Below are positions 54,119 to 64,000 of a DNA stretch of 64,000 nucleotides, in pieces (position 1 is the stretch's first letter; each line of letters opens with the position of its first letter). The DNA lies in the NCBI GenBank assembly GCA_963839535.1, contig CAWIVF010000006.1:186001-250000 (forward strand), written 5' to 3'. The translations under genes and the position numbers were made by a program. This DNA comes from RHKX01 sp963839535 (GTDB lineage: Bacteria > Actinomycetota > Thermoleophilia > Solirubrobacterales > 70-9). The notes under the pieces are model-generated. The model was given only the letters and a program-made list of their open reading frames with translations, ran no database searches and was not told the DNA's origin.

Positions 54119-55417
54119 TCAGGACGGGACGCGCCCGCCCCTCCCGATCCCCTCGTAGGTGAACCCGGCGGCGCGCATGGCGTCCGGGTCGAGGAAGTTG
54201 CGCCCGTCGACGATCAGCGGCGTCCGCATCGTCGACCCCAGCGCCGTCCAGTCGAGCTCCGCGAACTCGGGCCACTCGGTGACCAGGATCACCGCGTCGG
54301 CGCCCTCGAGCGCGGCCGCGGCGGAGTCGGCGAGCTCGACCGAGGGCAGCAGCCCGGCGGCGCCCGCGTGGGCGACCGGGTCGTAGGCGGTGACGTCCGC
54401 CCCCTCTCCCTGCAGGCGGGCCGAGAGCACCAGGCTCGAGGCCTCGCGCATGTCGTCGGTGTTCGCCTTGAACGCGAGGCCGAGCAGCGCCACCCGCGTG
54501 CCGACGAGCGAGCCGAGGTGCTTTCGCAGCTTGCCGATCACGCGGCGCTTCTGCAGCTCGTTCACCTCGATCACCGAGTTGAGCAGCTGGAAGTGGTAGC
54601 CCGAGTTGCCGGCGAGCTGCTTGAGCGCAGAGACGTCCTTCGGGAAGCACGAGCCGCCGTAGCCGATCCCGGCGTTGAGGAACGAGCGGCCGATGCGCTC
54701 GTCGAGCCCCATCCCGCGAGCCACCTCGGTGACGTCGGCGCCGACCTCCTCGCAGACGTTCGCGATCTCGTTGATGAACGAGATCTTCGTCGCCAGGAAG
54801 GCGTTGGAGGCGAGCTTGATCATCTCGGCGCTGGCGACGTCGGTGCGGACCAGCTCGCCGCCGAGCGGCGCGTAGGCCTCGGCGACGGCGTCGGCCGCCC
54901 ATTCGTCGCCCGGATCGGAGCCGATCACGACGCGATCGGGGTTGAGGAAGTCCTCGACCGCGGAGCCCTCCTTGAGGAACTCGGGGCATGAGACGTAGGA
55001 GAGCTGGGGCAGGTCGCGGCGGATCGACGCGCCGGTTCCCGACGGAACGGTGCTCTTCATCACCAGCGCGTGCTCGGAGTCGCCGGAGAGCTGCGCGACG
55101 ACCGCCCGCACCCGCGAGAGGTCGGCGTCGCCGGAGTAGGTCGGCGGCGTGTCGACGCAGCAGAAGAGCAGCCGCGCACCGGCCAGGAGCTCGTCCATCG
55201 AGGTCGTGAAGTTGAGTCGCTCGGCGTTGTCGCGGAGGAGGTCGCCGAGGCCGGGCTCGTGGATCGTCAGCTCGCCGCGGGAGAGGCGCTCGACCTTCTC
55301 CGCGTCGACGTCCATCGCCCACACCTCGTGGCCCTGGGAGGCGAAGCAGGCGGCCGTGACGAGGCCGACCCAGCCGACGCCGACGACGCCGATCGGTTCC
55401 TTCGGGGACTCGTTCAC
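54119..55417 (-). CDS. UDP-glucose 6-dehydrogenase
   Basis: 432 residues. NAD-binding GVGWVG (13-18) at the N-terminus, the STVPSGTG and KEGSAVEDFLNPDR blocks, helix KLASNAFLATKISFINEIAN and the active-site C257 in GYGGSCFPKD, then GLAFKANTDDMREASS. It oxidises UDP-glucose to UDP-glucuronic acid for surface polysaccharides. GTG start overlapping the LCP gene stop (GTGA); intact. Usual length for the family. Confidence 0.94.
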   Translation of the reverse strand: MNESPKEPIGVVGVGWVGLVTAACFASQGHEVWAMDVDAEKVERLSRGELTIHEPGLGDLLRDNAERLNFTTSMDELLAGARLLFCCVDTPPTYSGDADLSRVRAVVAQLSGDSEHALVMKSTVPSGTGASIRRDLPQLSYVSCPEFLKEGSAVEDFLNPDRVVIGSDPGDEWAADAVAEAYAPLGGELVRTDVASAEMIKLASNAFLATKISFINEIANVCEEVGADVTEVARGMGLDERIGRSFLNAGIGYGGSCFPKDVSALKQLAGNSGYHFQLLNSVIEVNELQKRRVIGKLRKHLGSLVGTRVALLGLAFKANTDDMREASSLVLSARLQGEGADVTAYDPVAHAGAAGLLPSVELADSAAAALEGADAVILVTEWPEFAELDWTALGSTMRTPLIVDGRNFLDPDAMRAAGFTYEGIGRGGRVPS

Positions 55418-57615
55418 TTCTTCTTCTCGTCCGGTTCCTTGACCTCGGTCATGGAGGTGGCGATTGCAAGCATCTGGGATTCGTCCAAGGTCTGCAGCAG
55501 GGTATTGCTCACCCAGTAGGCGTTGCTGCCGTCGTGGAACGCGACCATCCGCAGCCGGTCGCCGTCGTAGTAGAGGTCGTAGTCGCGGCCGTCGTAGGTG
55601 CGGGTCTCGGAGGGATCCTCGAGGATCGGCGGGTCCTCCCAGGTCGTGCCCTGGATGCCGTAGTACTCGAGGTTGACGGCCGGGTTCTCGAGCGAGATCA
55701 CCATCTTGTAGGCGGGCTGCTTGTCGTCCTCGAGATCCATGATGTCGTACTGCCGCGAGCCGGCATCGTAGGCGGATCCCGGGGCCACGAGGTTGGGGAT
55801 GTAGATCGGGAACTTGAGGCGGCGGGCGGACGTGCGGCCGAACGCCTCGTACTTGTCGATCCCGCCGGTGGTCACGGCGGCCGAGTCGCCGGTCGAGATC
55901 ACGTCGGCGCCGGACGCGGGGTCCTCGGCCTCCTTCTCGGCCTTCTCGGCCTCCTTGGCCTTCTCCTCGTCGGACTTCTCCTCCGGCTCCTTGGCCTCGT
56001 TGGCGCCGTCACCCGCCGCGCGGGCCCTTCGAGTCCTCCGTGCCGAGGAACTCGTCGACGGCCTTCTGGATGTCCTCGTCGGTGGCCGTCACGTAGGCGA
56101 CGCCGTCGATCAGCTCGTCGCTGCCGTTGAAGTGGACCTCCTTGATCGGCACGTCCTTGACGATCAGGAACGCCTTCAGCAGCCCGATGACCTGGGCGGA
56201 GGTGTGGATGTCGGAGGACGTGTACTCCGTGAAGATGTCGATCAGCTCGCTGGAGCCGCCCTCGCCGCCGAACACGGGCGGGGCGAGCTGGCTCACCGGC
56301 ACCTGAGCGCGCGCGTTGCGGAGGAAGTCCTGCTGGCGGGCGTCGCGGACGAACGTGTTGTCGGTGTGGCGGTAGCGGACGTAGTCGAGCGCGTTCAGCC
56401 CGCAGAGGCGCTGATAGCCGGCGTTGACGTCGATCGTCGCGTAGTCCTCGCCGTAGTCGGAGTTGTCGTTGAAGTAGTCGCGGTCGATGTCGACGTAGAC
56501 GCAGCCGATCGCGTCCACGGCGTCGGCGAAGCCCTGGAAGTCGATGTTGACGACGTGGTTGATCTCGAGCCCGGTGAGGTTGGAGACCGTCTCGAGGGTC
56601 TTCTTGACCCCGCCCGCGGTGAACGCCTCGTTGAGCCTGCCCTCGCCGTAGTTGCGGCCGGCGATGTCGACCCGGAGGTCCCGCGGGAGCGAGAACAGCG
56701 AGAGCACCTTCTTCTCCGCATCGACGCGCAGGAGCATCGTCGTGTCGGAGCGGCCGGGGTCGCCGGGCGTGTTCGAGCGCTTGTCGGAGCCGACGATGAG
56801 GATCGTCTGCGGGTCGCCGGGGTCCAGCTCGGTCAGCTTGCCCTGCAGGCCCGGGATCGGCTGCAGGCGGGCCGCGACGTCGGTCAGGAAGAGCAGTGAC
56901 GAGAGCGCGACGGCCGTGGCCGTCGCGGCGACGATCAGGACCGAGGCGGCCAGGAACCGCCACCAGAGTCGCGGCTGGCGGTCGTCGAGGTCCTCGTCTG
57001 CGATCGGGGCGCTCCTCCGCCCCCGCCGCCGTATCCCCCGGCGGGGATCGCAACGGGCGCAGGCGGGCCGCGGCGCGACGACGGTGTGCTCGATGGCGGG
57101 CTCCTCGGCCTCGGGCGGCGGGTCGGGCCCTGAGACTCGGGCTGCTCCTCGGCGGCGACGACCTGCTCGGGCTCTGCGTCCGGCTCGGGCTCGTGGTCGC
57201 CCTCGGCGGGCTCCTCGGGCGCGGGCTCGGCGGCCTCCACGTCCGCGGCGGCGGGCTCCTCCTCGGCGGCCGGCTCCGGGCGTCGTCCTCGCCGGCAACC
57301 GGCTCGTCGGCTTCAGCCTCGGCGCGCTCGTCGGCGGACCGCTGCGCCGGCAGGGTCGACCGGGGCGACCGGCCACTCGGAGGAATCGTCGTCGTCCCAG
57401 CGCACCACCGTCGGCTCGTCGGCGCCGGGGTCGCCCTCCTCCCCCTCGGGAATGTCGTCGGGCGCGTCCAGGTCCGCGGCGTTGCCCAGCTCCGCGTCGA
57501 TCTCGGCCTCGATCCGGCGGAACTCCTCGGTCAGGCCGAGGCCCTTGTCGTCCTCGGGCAGCGGCGGCGGAGTCTCGTCCGGATCGACGTCGTCGTCGCG
57601 GGGCTCGTCGCTCAC
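55414..57615 (-). CDS. LytR-CpsA-Psr (LCP) family glycopolymer ligase (frame broken)
   Basis: LCP enzyme that attaches wall glycopolymers to peptidoglycan. From the GTG at 57615 a long cytoplasmic acidic/proline-rich N-terminus (DDDVDPDETPPPLPEDDKG ... EAEPEQ) precedes one membrane helix (FLAASVLIVAATATAVALSSLLFL). The LCP catalytic domain shows TILIVGSDKRSN, SDTTMLLRVDAEKKVLSLFSLPRDLRVDI, GLEINHVVNIDFQGFADAVD and the arginine-rich RYRHTDNTFVRDARQQDFLRN. After a break near 56020 a Lys/Glu-rich linker leads to a C-terminal domain (KMVISLENPAVNLEYYGIQG) unknown to me. Three or more frame breaks lie between 57350 and 57040, so the N-terminus is approximate. Confidence 0.82.
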
Positions 57616-58703
57616 GCCGTGGCCCCCTCGATCACGTGGGGCAGGGTGCGGGCGAAGTCGCAGAGGGTGCGCCGGTAGGCGCCGAGCGAGGAGACCGAGA
57701 CCCACTCCTCCGGGCCGTGATGGCCACCGCCGACCGGGCCGAACTCGACCGCGGGGACGCCGACCCGGATGAACGAGACGGCGTCCGAGGCGCCGTCGCG
57801 GCCGACGCTCGTGACCTCGCCGGCGTGGTTGGGCCCCGCCGCGGCGCAGAGGGCGCGCACGTAGGGGGAGTCGCGGTCGACCTCGACCGGCGGGCGCTGG
57901 AAGGTCGAGACGACCCGGGTGTCCGGGATCTCCTCGATCTGAGCGAGGATCGCGGCGGGGTCCTGCTCAGGCAGGTAGCGAATGTCGACGTCGATCACGC
58001 AGGTGTCCGGCACTTTGTTCAGGGCGTCTCCCCCGAGGATCCGTCCGAGATTGATCGAGGGGCGGTCGAAGAGCTCGGAGGACTGCCTGGAGAAGGGTAG
58101 GGACTCGATTCCACGGAAAACCGAGAATGCCTTGGTGATCGCGTTGTCGCCCTCCCAGGGCGTCGAGCCGTGGGCGGCTCGGCCGCTGACCTCGATCCGG
58201 ACCGCGAGCACGCCCTTGGCGGCGACCCCGATCAGCATGTCGGTGGGCTCCCCCGTGATCGCGAAGTCGCCGGCGAAGCCACCGTCGACGAGCACGTCGC
58301 TGCCGCGATCGAACTCCTCCTCGGTCTCCTCGTCCGGGACCAGGGCGAGGCGGACGCGCACGTCCCGCTGGTCGCGCAGATCGGCGACCGCCAGCATCAT
58401 CGCCGCCGCGGCTCCCTTCATGTCGTAGGCGCCGCGGCCGAACAGGCGGTCGTCCTCGAGCACCGGGTCGAACTGGCCGGGACGGCCGGGGACGACGTCG
58501 ATGTGGCCGTGCATGACGATGGTCGGGCCGGCCTCGGGGCCGACGTCGGCGATCAGGATCGGCAGGTCGCGGACGGTCAGCTGCCGGCAGGGGATGTCAC
58601 GCGCCTCGAGCCAGCCCTTGACGAATCCGGCGCACAGCCTGACCCCCTCCTCGGTGGAGGTGTCATAGCCGATCAGCTTCTCCGCGAGGAGGCGCTCCTG
58701 CAT
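57612..58703 (-). CDS. M20-family metallopeptidase (ArgE/DapE/CPG2 type)
   Basis: 363 residues from the ATG at 58703. Zinc-dependent amidohydrolase: H67 and D69 in VMHGHIDVVPG, D94 in GRGAYDMKGA, the general-base glutamate in VPDEETEEEFD, the dimerisation-domain HGSTPWEG and the C-terminal metal histidine in GGGHHGPEEWVSV. These are the conserved ligands of deacylases and desuccinylases. Its substrate cannot be assigned. The stop overlaps the LCP start (GTGA). Intact. Confidence 0.9.
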   Translation of the reverse strand: MQERLLAEKLIGYDTSTEEGVRLCAGFVKGWLEARDIPCRQLTVRDLPILIADVGPEAGPTIVMHGHIDVVPGRPGQFDPVLEDDRLFGRGAYDMKGAAAAMMLAVADLRDQRDVRVRLALVPDEETEEEFDRGSDVLVDGGFAGDFAITGEPTDMLIGVAAKGVLAVRIEVSGRAAHGSTPWEGDNAITKAFSVFRGIESLPFSRQSSELFDRPSINLGRILGGDALNKVPDTCVIDVDIRYLPEQDPAAILAQIEEIPDTRVVSTFQRPPVEVDRDSPYVRALCAAAGPNHAGEVTSVGRDGASDAVSFIRVGVPAVEFGPVGGGHHGPEEWVSVSSLGAYRRTLCDFARTLPHVIEGATA

Positions 58704-58756
58704 CGGGGAAGGGTAGATCACCGCCTGGGACGCGGCCGCCCGGCGACCCGCCCAGC

Positions 58757-59984
58757 TCAGCGCTTGCAGCCGTCCTTCGACGCCCCTCCGGTGCTCACGC
58801 CGGACGGGTAGAGCCGGCTGACCTCGACGTAGCCGCCGTCCGCGACCGTGACCGTCTCGCCCCGCTTCGCCGCCGCGCGGGACGAGGCGGCGACGAGGTT
58901 GACGTAGCGGCGCCCGGCGCTGACGTCGCAGGGCAGGATGGTCGTCGCCACGGCCGGCCGGTCGACGGAGCAGGTCCCGTCGCAGTTGCCACCCGCGTTG
59001 CCGGTCTTGCCGGGGTCGTAGGAGTCGCTGACGAGGTATCTGCCCGGCGATCCCGGTCGGGCTGTCGCTGAGCACGAGGTAGCTCGCGATGTCGGGCGCC
59101 TGCGGCAGCTTCTCCTCGATCTTCAGCAGGGAATCGACCTCGAACTGGGCGCCGGCGAGATCGTGGAGGTCGTCGGCGGACTCGACCTCGGCGCTGTAGA
59201 CGACCCTGCGCACCGTGTCCTTGTCGCCGTGGCCCGTCAGGACCGGCAGCGTCTCCTCGTTCTCGGAGCGGTCGGCGGGGAGGCTGCCCGGCTGCGCGAT
59301 CGTGCCGTCCTCCTGGACCCAGTACATCGCGGTCCCCTTCTGCGTCTCGACCGCGAGGACGTTGCAGTCGGACGCGCGCGGCGGGCTGCAGCCCTTCGCC
59401 CTGGGGGAGGTCGCGGTGGCCTCGAAGATCACCCAGCGCGCGTCGGAGCGGGCCTCGGCGGCCGAGACGGTCACCTCGTAGTCCTGGGAGATCGTGCAGT
59501 GGTGGATCTTCGTGGTGCAGGTCGTCCGCTTCGCCGGGCCGAGCGGGCTGACCGAGATCGAGGGGTCGGGGGCGGCGCGGCCGCCGACCAGCCGGAAGGC
59601 CGTCTCGATGACGACCGGGTCGTAGTCGTACTCGCGGGTGCCCTGGCAGGCGGTGTGGGCCCGCTGATTCGGGATGTAGTCGGTGATGGCGCACTTGGTC
59701 AGGGTCACGGTGGCGATCGCGCGCAGCCGCATCCCCTCGCTCAGCTTCCGCACCGGCGCCCGGTAGATGACCGTCGGGATCCCCTTCCTGGTGACCGGCA
59801 CCCGCGCGTTCGACGGCCCCGCCGCCGGGTCGGCGATCAGCGCGATGCTCCCGTTCGGCCCCGCGTCGACCTCGATCGAGACCTGACCGTCGGATGAGGC
59901 GTCGCCGCCGCCGCAGCCGGCGAGGAGGAACGCGGCGCCGAGCGCGCCTGCGCGCAGGAGTCTCAGGGGGGCCGGGCGGCTCAC
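58757..59984 (-). CDS. Large putative lipoprotein (frame broken)
   Basis: About 408 residues. Signal peptide LRLLRAGALGAAFLLAGC with lipobox and a GGGDASSDG linker. The mature protein is beta-rich with several cysteines (TLTKCAITDYIPNQRAHTACQG, RTTCTTKIHHCTI, KGCSPPRASDCNVLA) that likely form disulfides. After a break near 59045 it continues SDSYDPGKTGNAGGNCDGTC and TILPCDVSAGRRYVNLVAASS, ending at 58757. No family recognised. It is upstream of the M20 gene by 53 bases, first gene of the long minus-strand run downstream of atpC. Confidence 0.65.
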
Positions 59985-59997
59985 GCCCGACCATCGA

Positions 59998-60013
59998 CCG
60001 CGGAGCGCCGCGG
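59998..60013 (-). terminator. Possible terminator of the atp operon
   Basis: CCGCGG-AGCG-CCGCGG palindromic hairpin 12 bases after the atpC stop on the minus strand. Weak: six-base arms and no T-run. Confidence 0.35.
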
Positions 60014-60024
60014 CCTTAGGTCGC

Positions 60025-60459
60025 TCAGGAGTCGGAGATCTCGAGGAAGGCCTCGTACCGGGCCTTGTCCTGCTCGGCCGCGCGGTGGGCGGCTGAGTCC
60101 TCCTCCGCCTCGCTGAGACGCTGCTCGGCGTCCTCGAGGCGGCTCTTCAGGTCGGAGGAGTCGAGGTCGCCCGGCTCGTGGGCCTCGGTGACCAGCACGG
60201 TCACCTTGTTGGCGAAGACCTCGAGCCAGCCCTCGGCCGTGACGTAGCGCTGGCCGCCGTCGCTCGAGCTCACGTCGGACTCGTCCTCGAACAGGCGCAG
60301 CGTGCTCGGCGCGAGGCGGGCGAGCATCGGGGCGTGGCGGGCGCGCACGCCAACCTCGCCGACAACGGTCCGGGCGGAGAGCTGGAAGAGCTCACCCTCG
60401 AAGACCTTGCCGTCGGGGGTCAGGACCTCAGCCGAGAACTTGTGGGAATCGTCGGCCAT
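60025..60459 (-). CDS. atpC: AtpC, F1 ATP synthase epsilon subunit
   Basis: 144 residues. N-terminal beta-sandwich KFSAEVLTPDGKVFEGELFQLSARTVVGEVGVRARHAPMLARLAP, then AEGWLEVFANKVTVLVTEA and a C-terminal helical hairpin (SRLEDAEQRLSEAEEDSAAHRAAEQDKARYEAFLEIS), the ratchet that inhibits ATP hydrolysis. Follows atpD by three bases, the usual last gene of the operon. Intact. Confidence 0.93.
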   Translation of the reverse strand: MADDSHKFSAEVLTPDGKVFEGELFQLSARTVVGEVGVRARHAPMLARLAPSTLRLFEDESDVSSSDGGQRYVTAEGWLEVFANKVTVLVTEAHEPGDLDSSDLKSRLEDAEQRLSEAEEDSAAHRAAEQDKARYEAFLEISDS

Positions 60460-60462
60460 GCG

Positions 60463-62077
<1,615 letters not shown>

Positions 62078-62130
62078 TCTTTTCAGTGCTCCTTCGCTTC
62101 GAAAGTGAAATCAAGTCGTCAAGTCTTGGG

Positions 62131-63057
62131 TCATGAGCTGCCGAGGGCCTCGGCACCGCCGACCACCTCGAGGATCTCCTGGGTGATCTCCGCCTGGCGG
62201 ACCCGGTTCATCTCCAGGGTCAGGCTCTGGATCATGTCGCCGGCGTTCTCGGCGGCGCTCCGCATCGCGGTCATCCGCGCTCCCAGCTCGGAGGCCGCGG
62301 ACTCGAGCAGCGCCCGGTAGACCGAGAGGTTCACGTACTCCTCGAAGAGCAGCTTCAGCGCCTCCTCAGGCTCCGGCTCGTAGATCCAGTCGGAGCGCTT
62401 GTGCGCCTCCTCGAGCTCCTCGTCCTCGGCCGGCTGCTCGTCCGGGATGCCCTCGCCGTAGACCTCGGCCTCCTGCAGGGGAAGCAGCGTGTGGCGGCGG
62501 ACGTACTGGGTGAGCGGCGAGACGTAGCGGTTGTAGATCAGCTCGACCCGGTCGATCTCCTCATCGACGTAGGCGGAGGTGAGCCGGTCGCCGATCTCGC
62601 GGGCGTTGGCGAAGGCGGGCTGATCGGTGAAGCCGGTGAACGACTCGACGACCTCCTCGCCGCGGAAGCTCATCGCCGACGAGCCGCGACGGCCGACGAC
62701 GTAGTAGCTGACCTCCGCTCCGTCGGACTTGATGTCCCGCTGGAGCTGGGTGCCGGCCCGAATGATCTGCGTGTTGAACGATCCGGCGAGACCGCGGTCG
62801 CCCGTGACGAGGATCACGCCGACCTTGCTGACGTTCTCGCGCTGCTGGAGCAGCGCCACCCGGTTGGCGCTCGAACCGGCCGCCTCGGCCGTCCGCTGGG
62901 TGACGCGACGCAGGGACTGGGCGAACGGGCGCATCGCGTCGATCCGCTGCTCCGCGCGCCGCAGCCGAGCAGCCGCAACCATCTCCATCGCCCGCGTGAT
63001 CTTGCGGATGTTCTTGACGGAGCTGATCCGGTTCTTGACATCTTTCTGGGTGGCCAT
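62131..63057 (-). CDS. atpG: AtpG, F1 ATP synthase gamma subunit
   Basis: 308 residues, central rotor stalk of F1. N-terminal coiled coil DVKNRISSVKNIRKITRAMEMVAAARLRRAEQRIDAMRPFA and C-terminal helix LGARMTAMRSAAENAGDMIQSLTLEMNRVRQAEITQEILEVVGGAEAL are conserved; the globular part has VILVTGDRGLAGSFNTQII. Lies between atpA and atpD in the standard order. Intact and about the usual length. Confidence 0.94.
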   Translation of the reverse strand: MATQKDVKNRISSVKNIRKITRAMEMVAAARLRRAEQRIDAMRPFAQSLRRVTQRTAEAAGSSANRVALLQQRENVSKVGVILVTGDRGLAGSFNTQIIRAGTQLQRDIKSDGAEVSYYVVGRRGSSAMSFRGEEVVESFTGFTDQPAFANAREIGDRLTSAYVDEEIDRVELIYNRYVSPLTQYVRRHTLLPLQEAEVYGEGIPDEQPAEDEELEEAHKRSDWIYEPEPEEALKLLFEEYVNLSVYRALLESAASELGARMTAMRSAAENAGDMIQSLTLEMNRVRQAEITQEILEVVGGAEALGSS

Positions 63058-63091
63058 GAGGTGCTCTCGCTAGGGGTCGATCCGGGTGCCG

Positions 63092-64000
63092 CTAGGCGCT
63101 CTTCTCGTCCTCGTCCTTCTCGTCGGTGTCGTCGTCATCGGAGGAGTCGTCCGCAGTCGCCGTCCTCCGCCTCGGTGACGGTCTGGACGCCGTCGTCCCC
63201 GGCCTCCTCCTCGGCGCCATCCGAGTCGTCGTCGTCGGAGTCCTTGGCCTCGTCCTCGTCGGCTGAGGCGATCGCCTTCTCCGCCTTGTCGGCCTCGCCC
63301 TCGGCCTCCTCGTCCTCGGTGCGGCCCGGCTTCGAGCGCTCCTCCTCGGACTTGATCCGGTCGGACTCGCCCTCCTCGAGCTCGTTGCCCTCCTCGTCGA
63401 AGTCGGCGCCGAAGTCGTCGACCATCTCGGCGATCGCCTTGCCGAGCTTCTCCTCGGTCTCGTCGGAGAGCTGGCCGTCGTCGTTGATCCCGTTCATCAG
63501 CTCCGACTCCTCGCTGTGGAGGCGGTCGCGGAGATCGCTCAGGAACGAGGGGACGCGGTCGGTCTTGATCCGGTCGAGGTACCCGCCGGTGCCGGCGTAG
63601 ATCGACGCGACCTGATCGGCCACCGACAGCGGCGCCCGCTCACCCTGGTTGAGGGCCTCGACGAGACGCTCGCCGCGCTGCAGGGTCTTCTGCGTGTCGG
63701 GATCGAGCTCGGAGCCGAACTGCGCGAACGCCTCGAGCTCCCGGTACTGGGAGAGGTCGAGGCGCAGCTTGCCGGCGACCTTCTTCATCGCCTTCGTCTG
63801 CGCGTTGCCGCCGACCCGCGAGACCGAGATCCCGACGTTGATCGCCGGGCGGACCCCCGAGTAGAAGAGGTCGGACTCGAGGAAGATCTGACCGTCGGTG
63901 ATCGAGATCACGTTCGTCGGGATGTAGGCCGACACGTCGGATGCCTGCGTCTCGATGATCGGCAGCGCCGTCAGCGAGCCGCCGTCGAGGTCGTCGGAGA
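63092..64000 (-). CDS. atpA: AtpA, F1 ATP synthase alpha subunit (partial, acidic C-terminal tail)
   Basis: Only the C-terminal part is inside the window; the start lies beyond position 64000. Conserved segments TDGQIFLESDLFYSGVRPAINVGISVSRVGG (with the SRVG signature) and KTLQRGERLVEALNQGERAPL are followed, after the normal end near ELMNGINDDGQLSDETEEKL, by roughly 95 extra residues dominated by Asp, Glu and Lys (EEERSKPGRTEDEEAEGEAD ... DDDSDGAEEEAGDDGVQTV). A frame change near 63165 gives the likely true end DDSSDDDDTDEKDEDEKSA. The first gene of the four atp genes seen here. Confidence 0.9.
63167..63206 (-). repeat. 40-bp repeat in the alpha-subunit C-terminal tail
   Basis: 37 of 40 bases match 62005-62044. 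Encodes AGDDGVQTVTEA on the minus strand, 1.16 kb away from its partner and across the intact atpG gene. Confidence 0.8.

Overview
The window is high-GC DNA with dense, mostly overlapping genes. It carries an actinobacterial-style SUF iron-sulfur assembly cluster (Rrf2 regulator, SufC, SufS, SufU, Rieske ferredoxin, SufB, SufD), AddAB/AdnAB-type recombination nucleases, a MarP-type membrane protease, a WS/DGAT acyltransferase, IspH, a type IV pilin and an F-type ATP synthase. Together these suggest a deep-branching actinobacterium of the Thermoleophilia/Solirubrobacterales type. That placement is inference from gene content; no rRNA or tRNA gene was recognised to confirm it.

Layout. 0-1.4 kb: NarL-type response regulator and a GNAT. 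1.4-10.5 kb: the SUF cluster, split into rrf2-sufCSU and rieske-sufBD by a sulfotransferase, an antisense family 2 glycosyltransferase and a small membrane protein. 10.5-14.3 kb: small exported proteins, then a minus-strand operon of small membrane protein, anchored cupredoxin-like protein, large polytopic membrane protein and possibly a 43-residue membrane peptide, preceded by a heme-oxygenase-fold diiron-type protein. 14.4-19.2 kb: a thioredoxin-fold protein without its cysteines, a type IV pilin with a structured leader, a large secreted M19-like hydrolase and a lipoprotein. 19.2-28.5 kb: IspH, RDD protein, WS/DGAT, DMT transporter, methyltransferase, SufT-like protein, FxsA, HAD hydrolase and GNAT. 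28.5-36.6 kb: the addB-addA pair and a GGCT-like protein, bracketed by two copies of a ~103-bp hairpin repeat that each sit between convergent genes. 36.6-44.3 kb: HxlR regulator, MarP-like protease divergent from a penicillin-binding protein, HD-GYP protein, small membrane/lipoproteins, SRPBCC protein, zinc-ribbon protein and a ParA without ParB. 44.4-49.9 kb: a secreted S15-type hydrolase with TSP3 and RTX-like repeats, and an ABC-2 exporter divergent from a MarR regulator with a palindromic operator. 49.9-60 kb: a long minus-strand run for nucleotide sugars and envelope polymers (lipoprotein, M20 peptidase, LCP ligase, UDP-glucose dehydrogenase, two sugar nucleotidyltransferases, PGI/PMI) ending in homoserine kinase. 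60-64 kb: atpA(partial)-atpG-atpD-atpC.

Functional themes are Fe-S cluster supply (SUF plus SufT, with clients here such as IspH, the Rieske protein and the AddAB-type nucleases), envelope building (PBP, LCP, GDP-mannose/UDP-glucuronate precursors, glycosyl- and sulfotransferase) and energy conversion. The ATP synthase alpha and beta genes carry long acidic tails that share a repeated peptide.

Quality warning. About 40 single-base frame breaks occur in otherwise well-conserved genes, several in homopolymers, while multi-kilobase genes such as addB and addA are intact. Most are probably sequence errors, so broken genes are given as one CDS with the break position noted.
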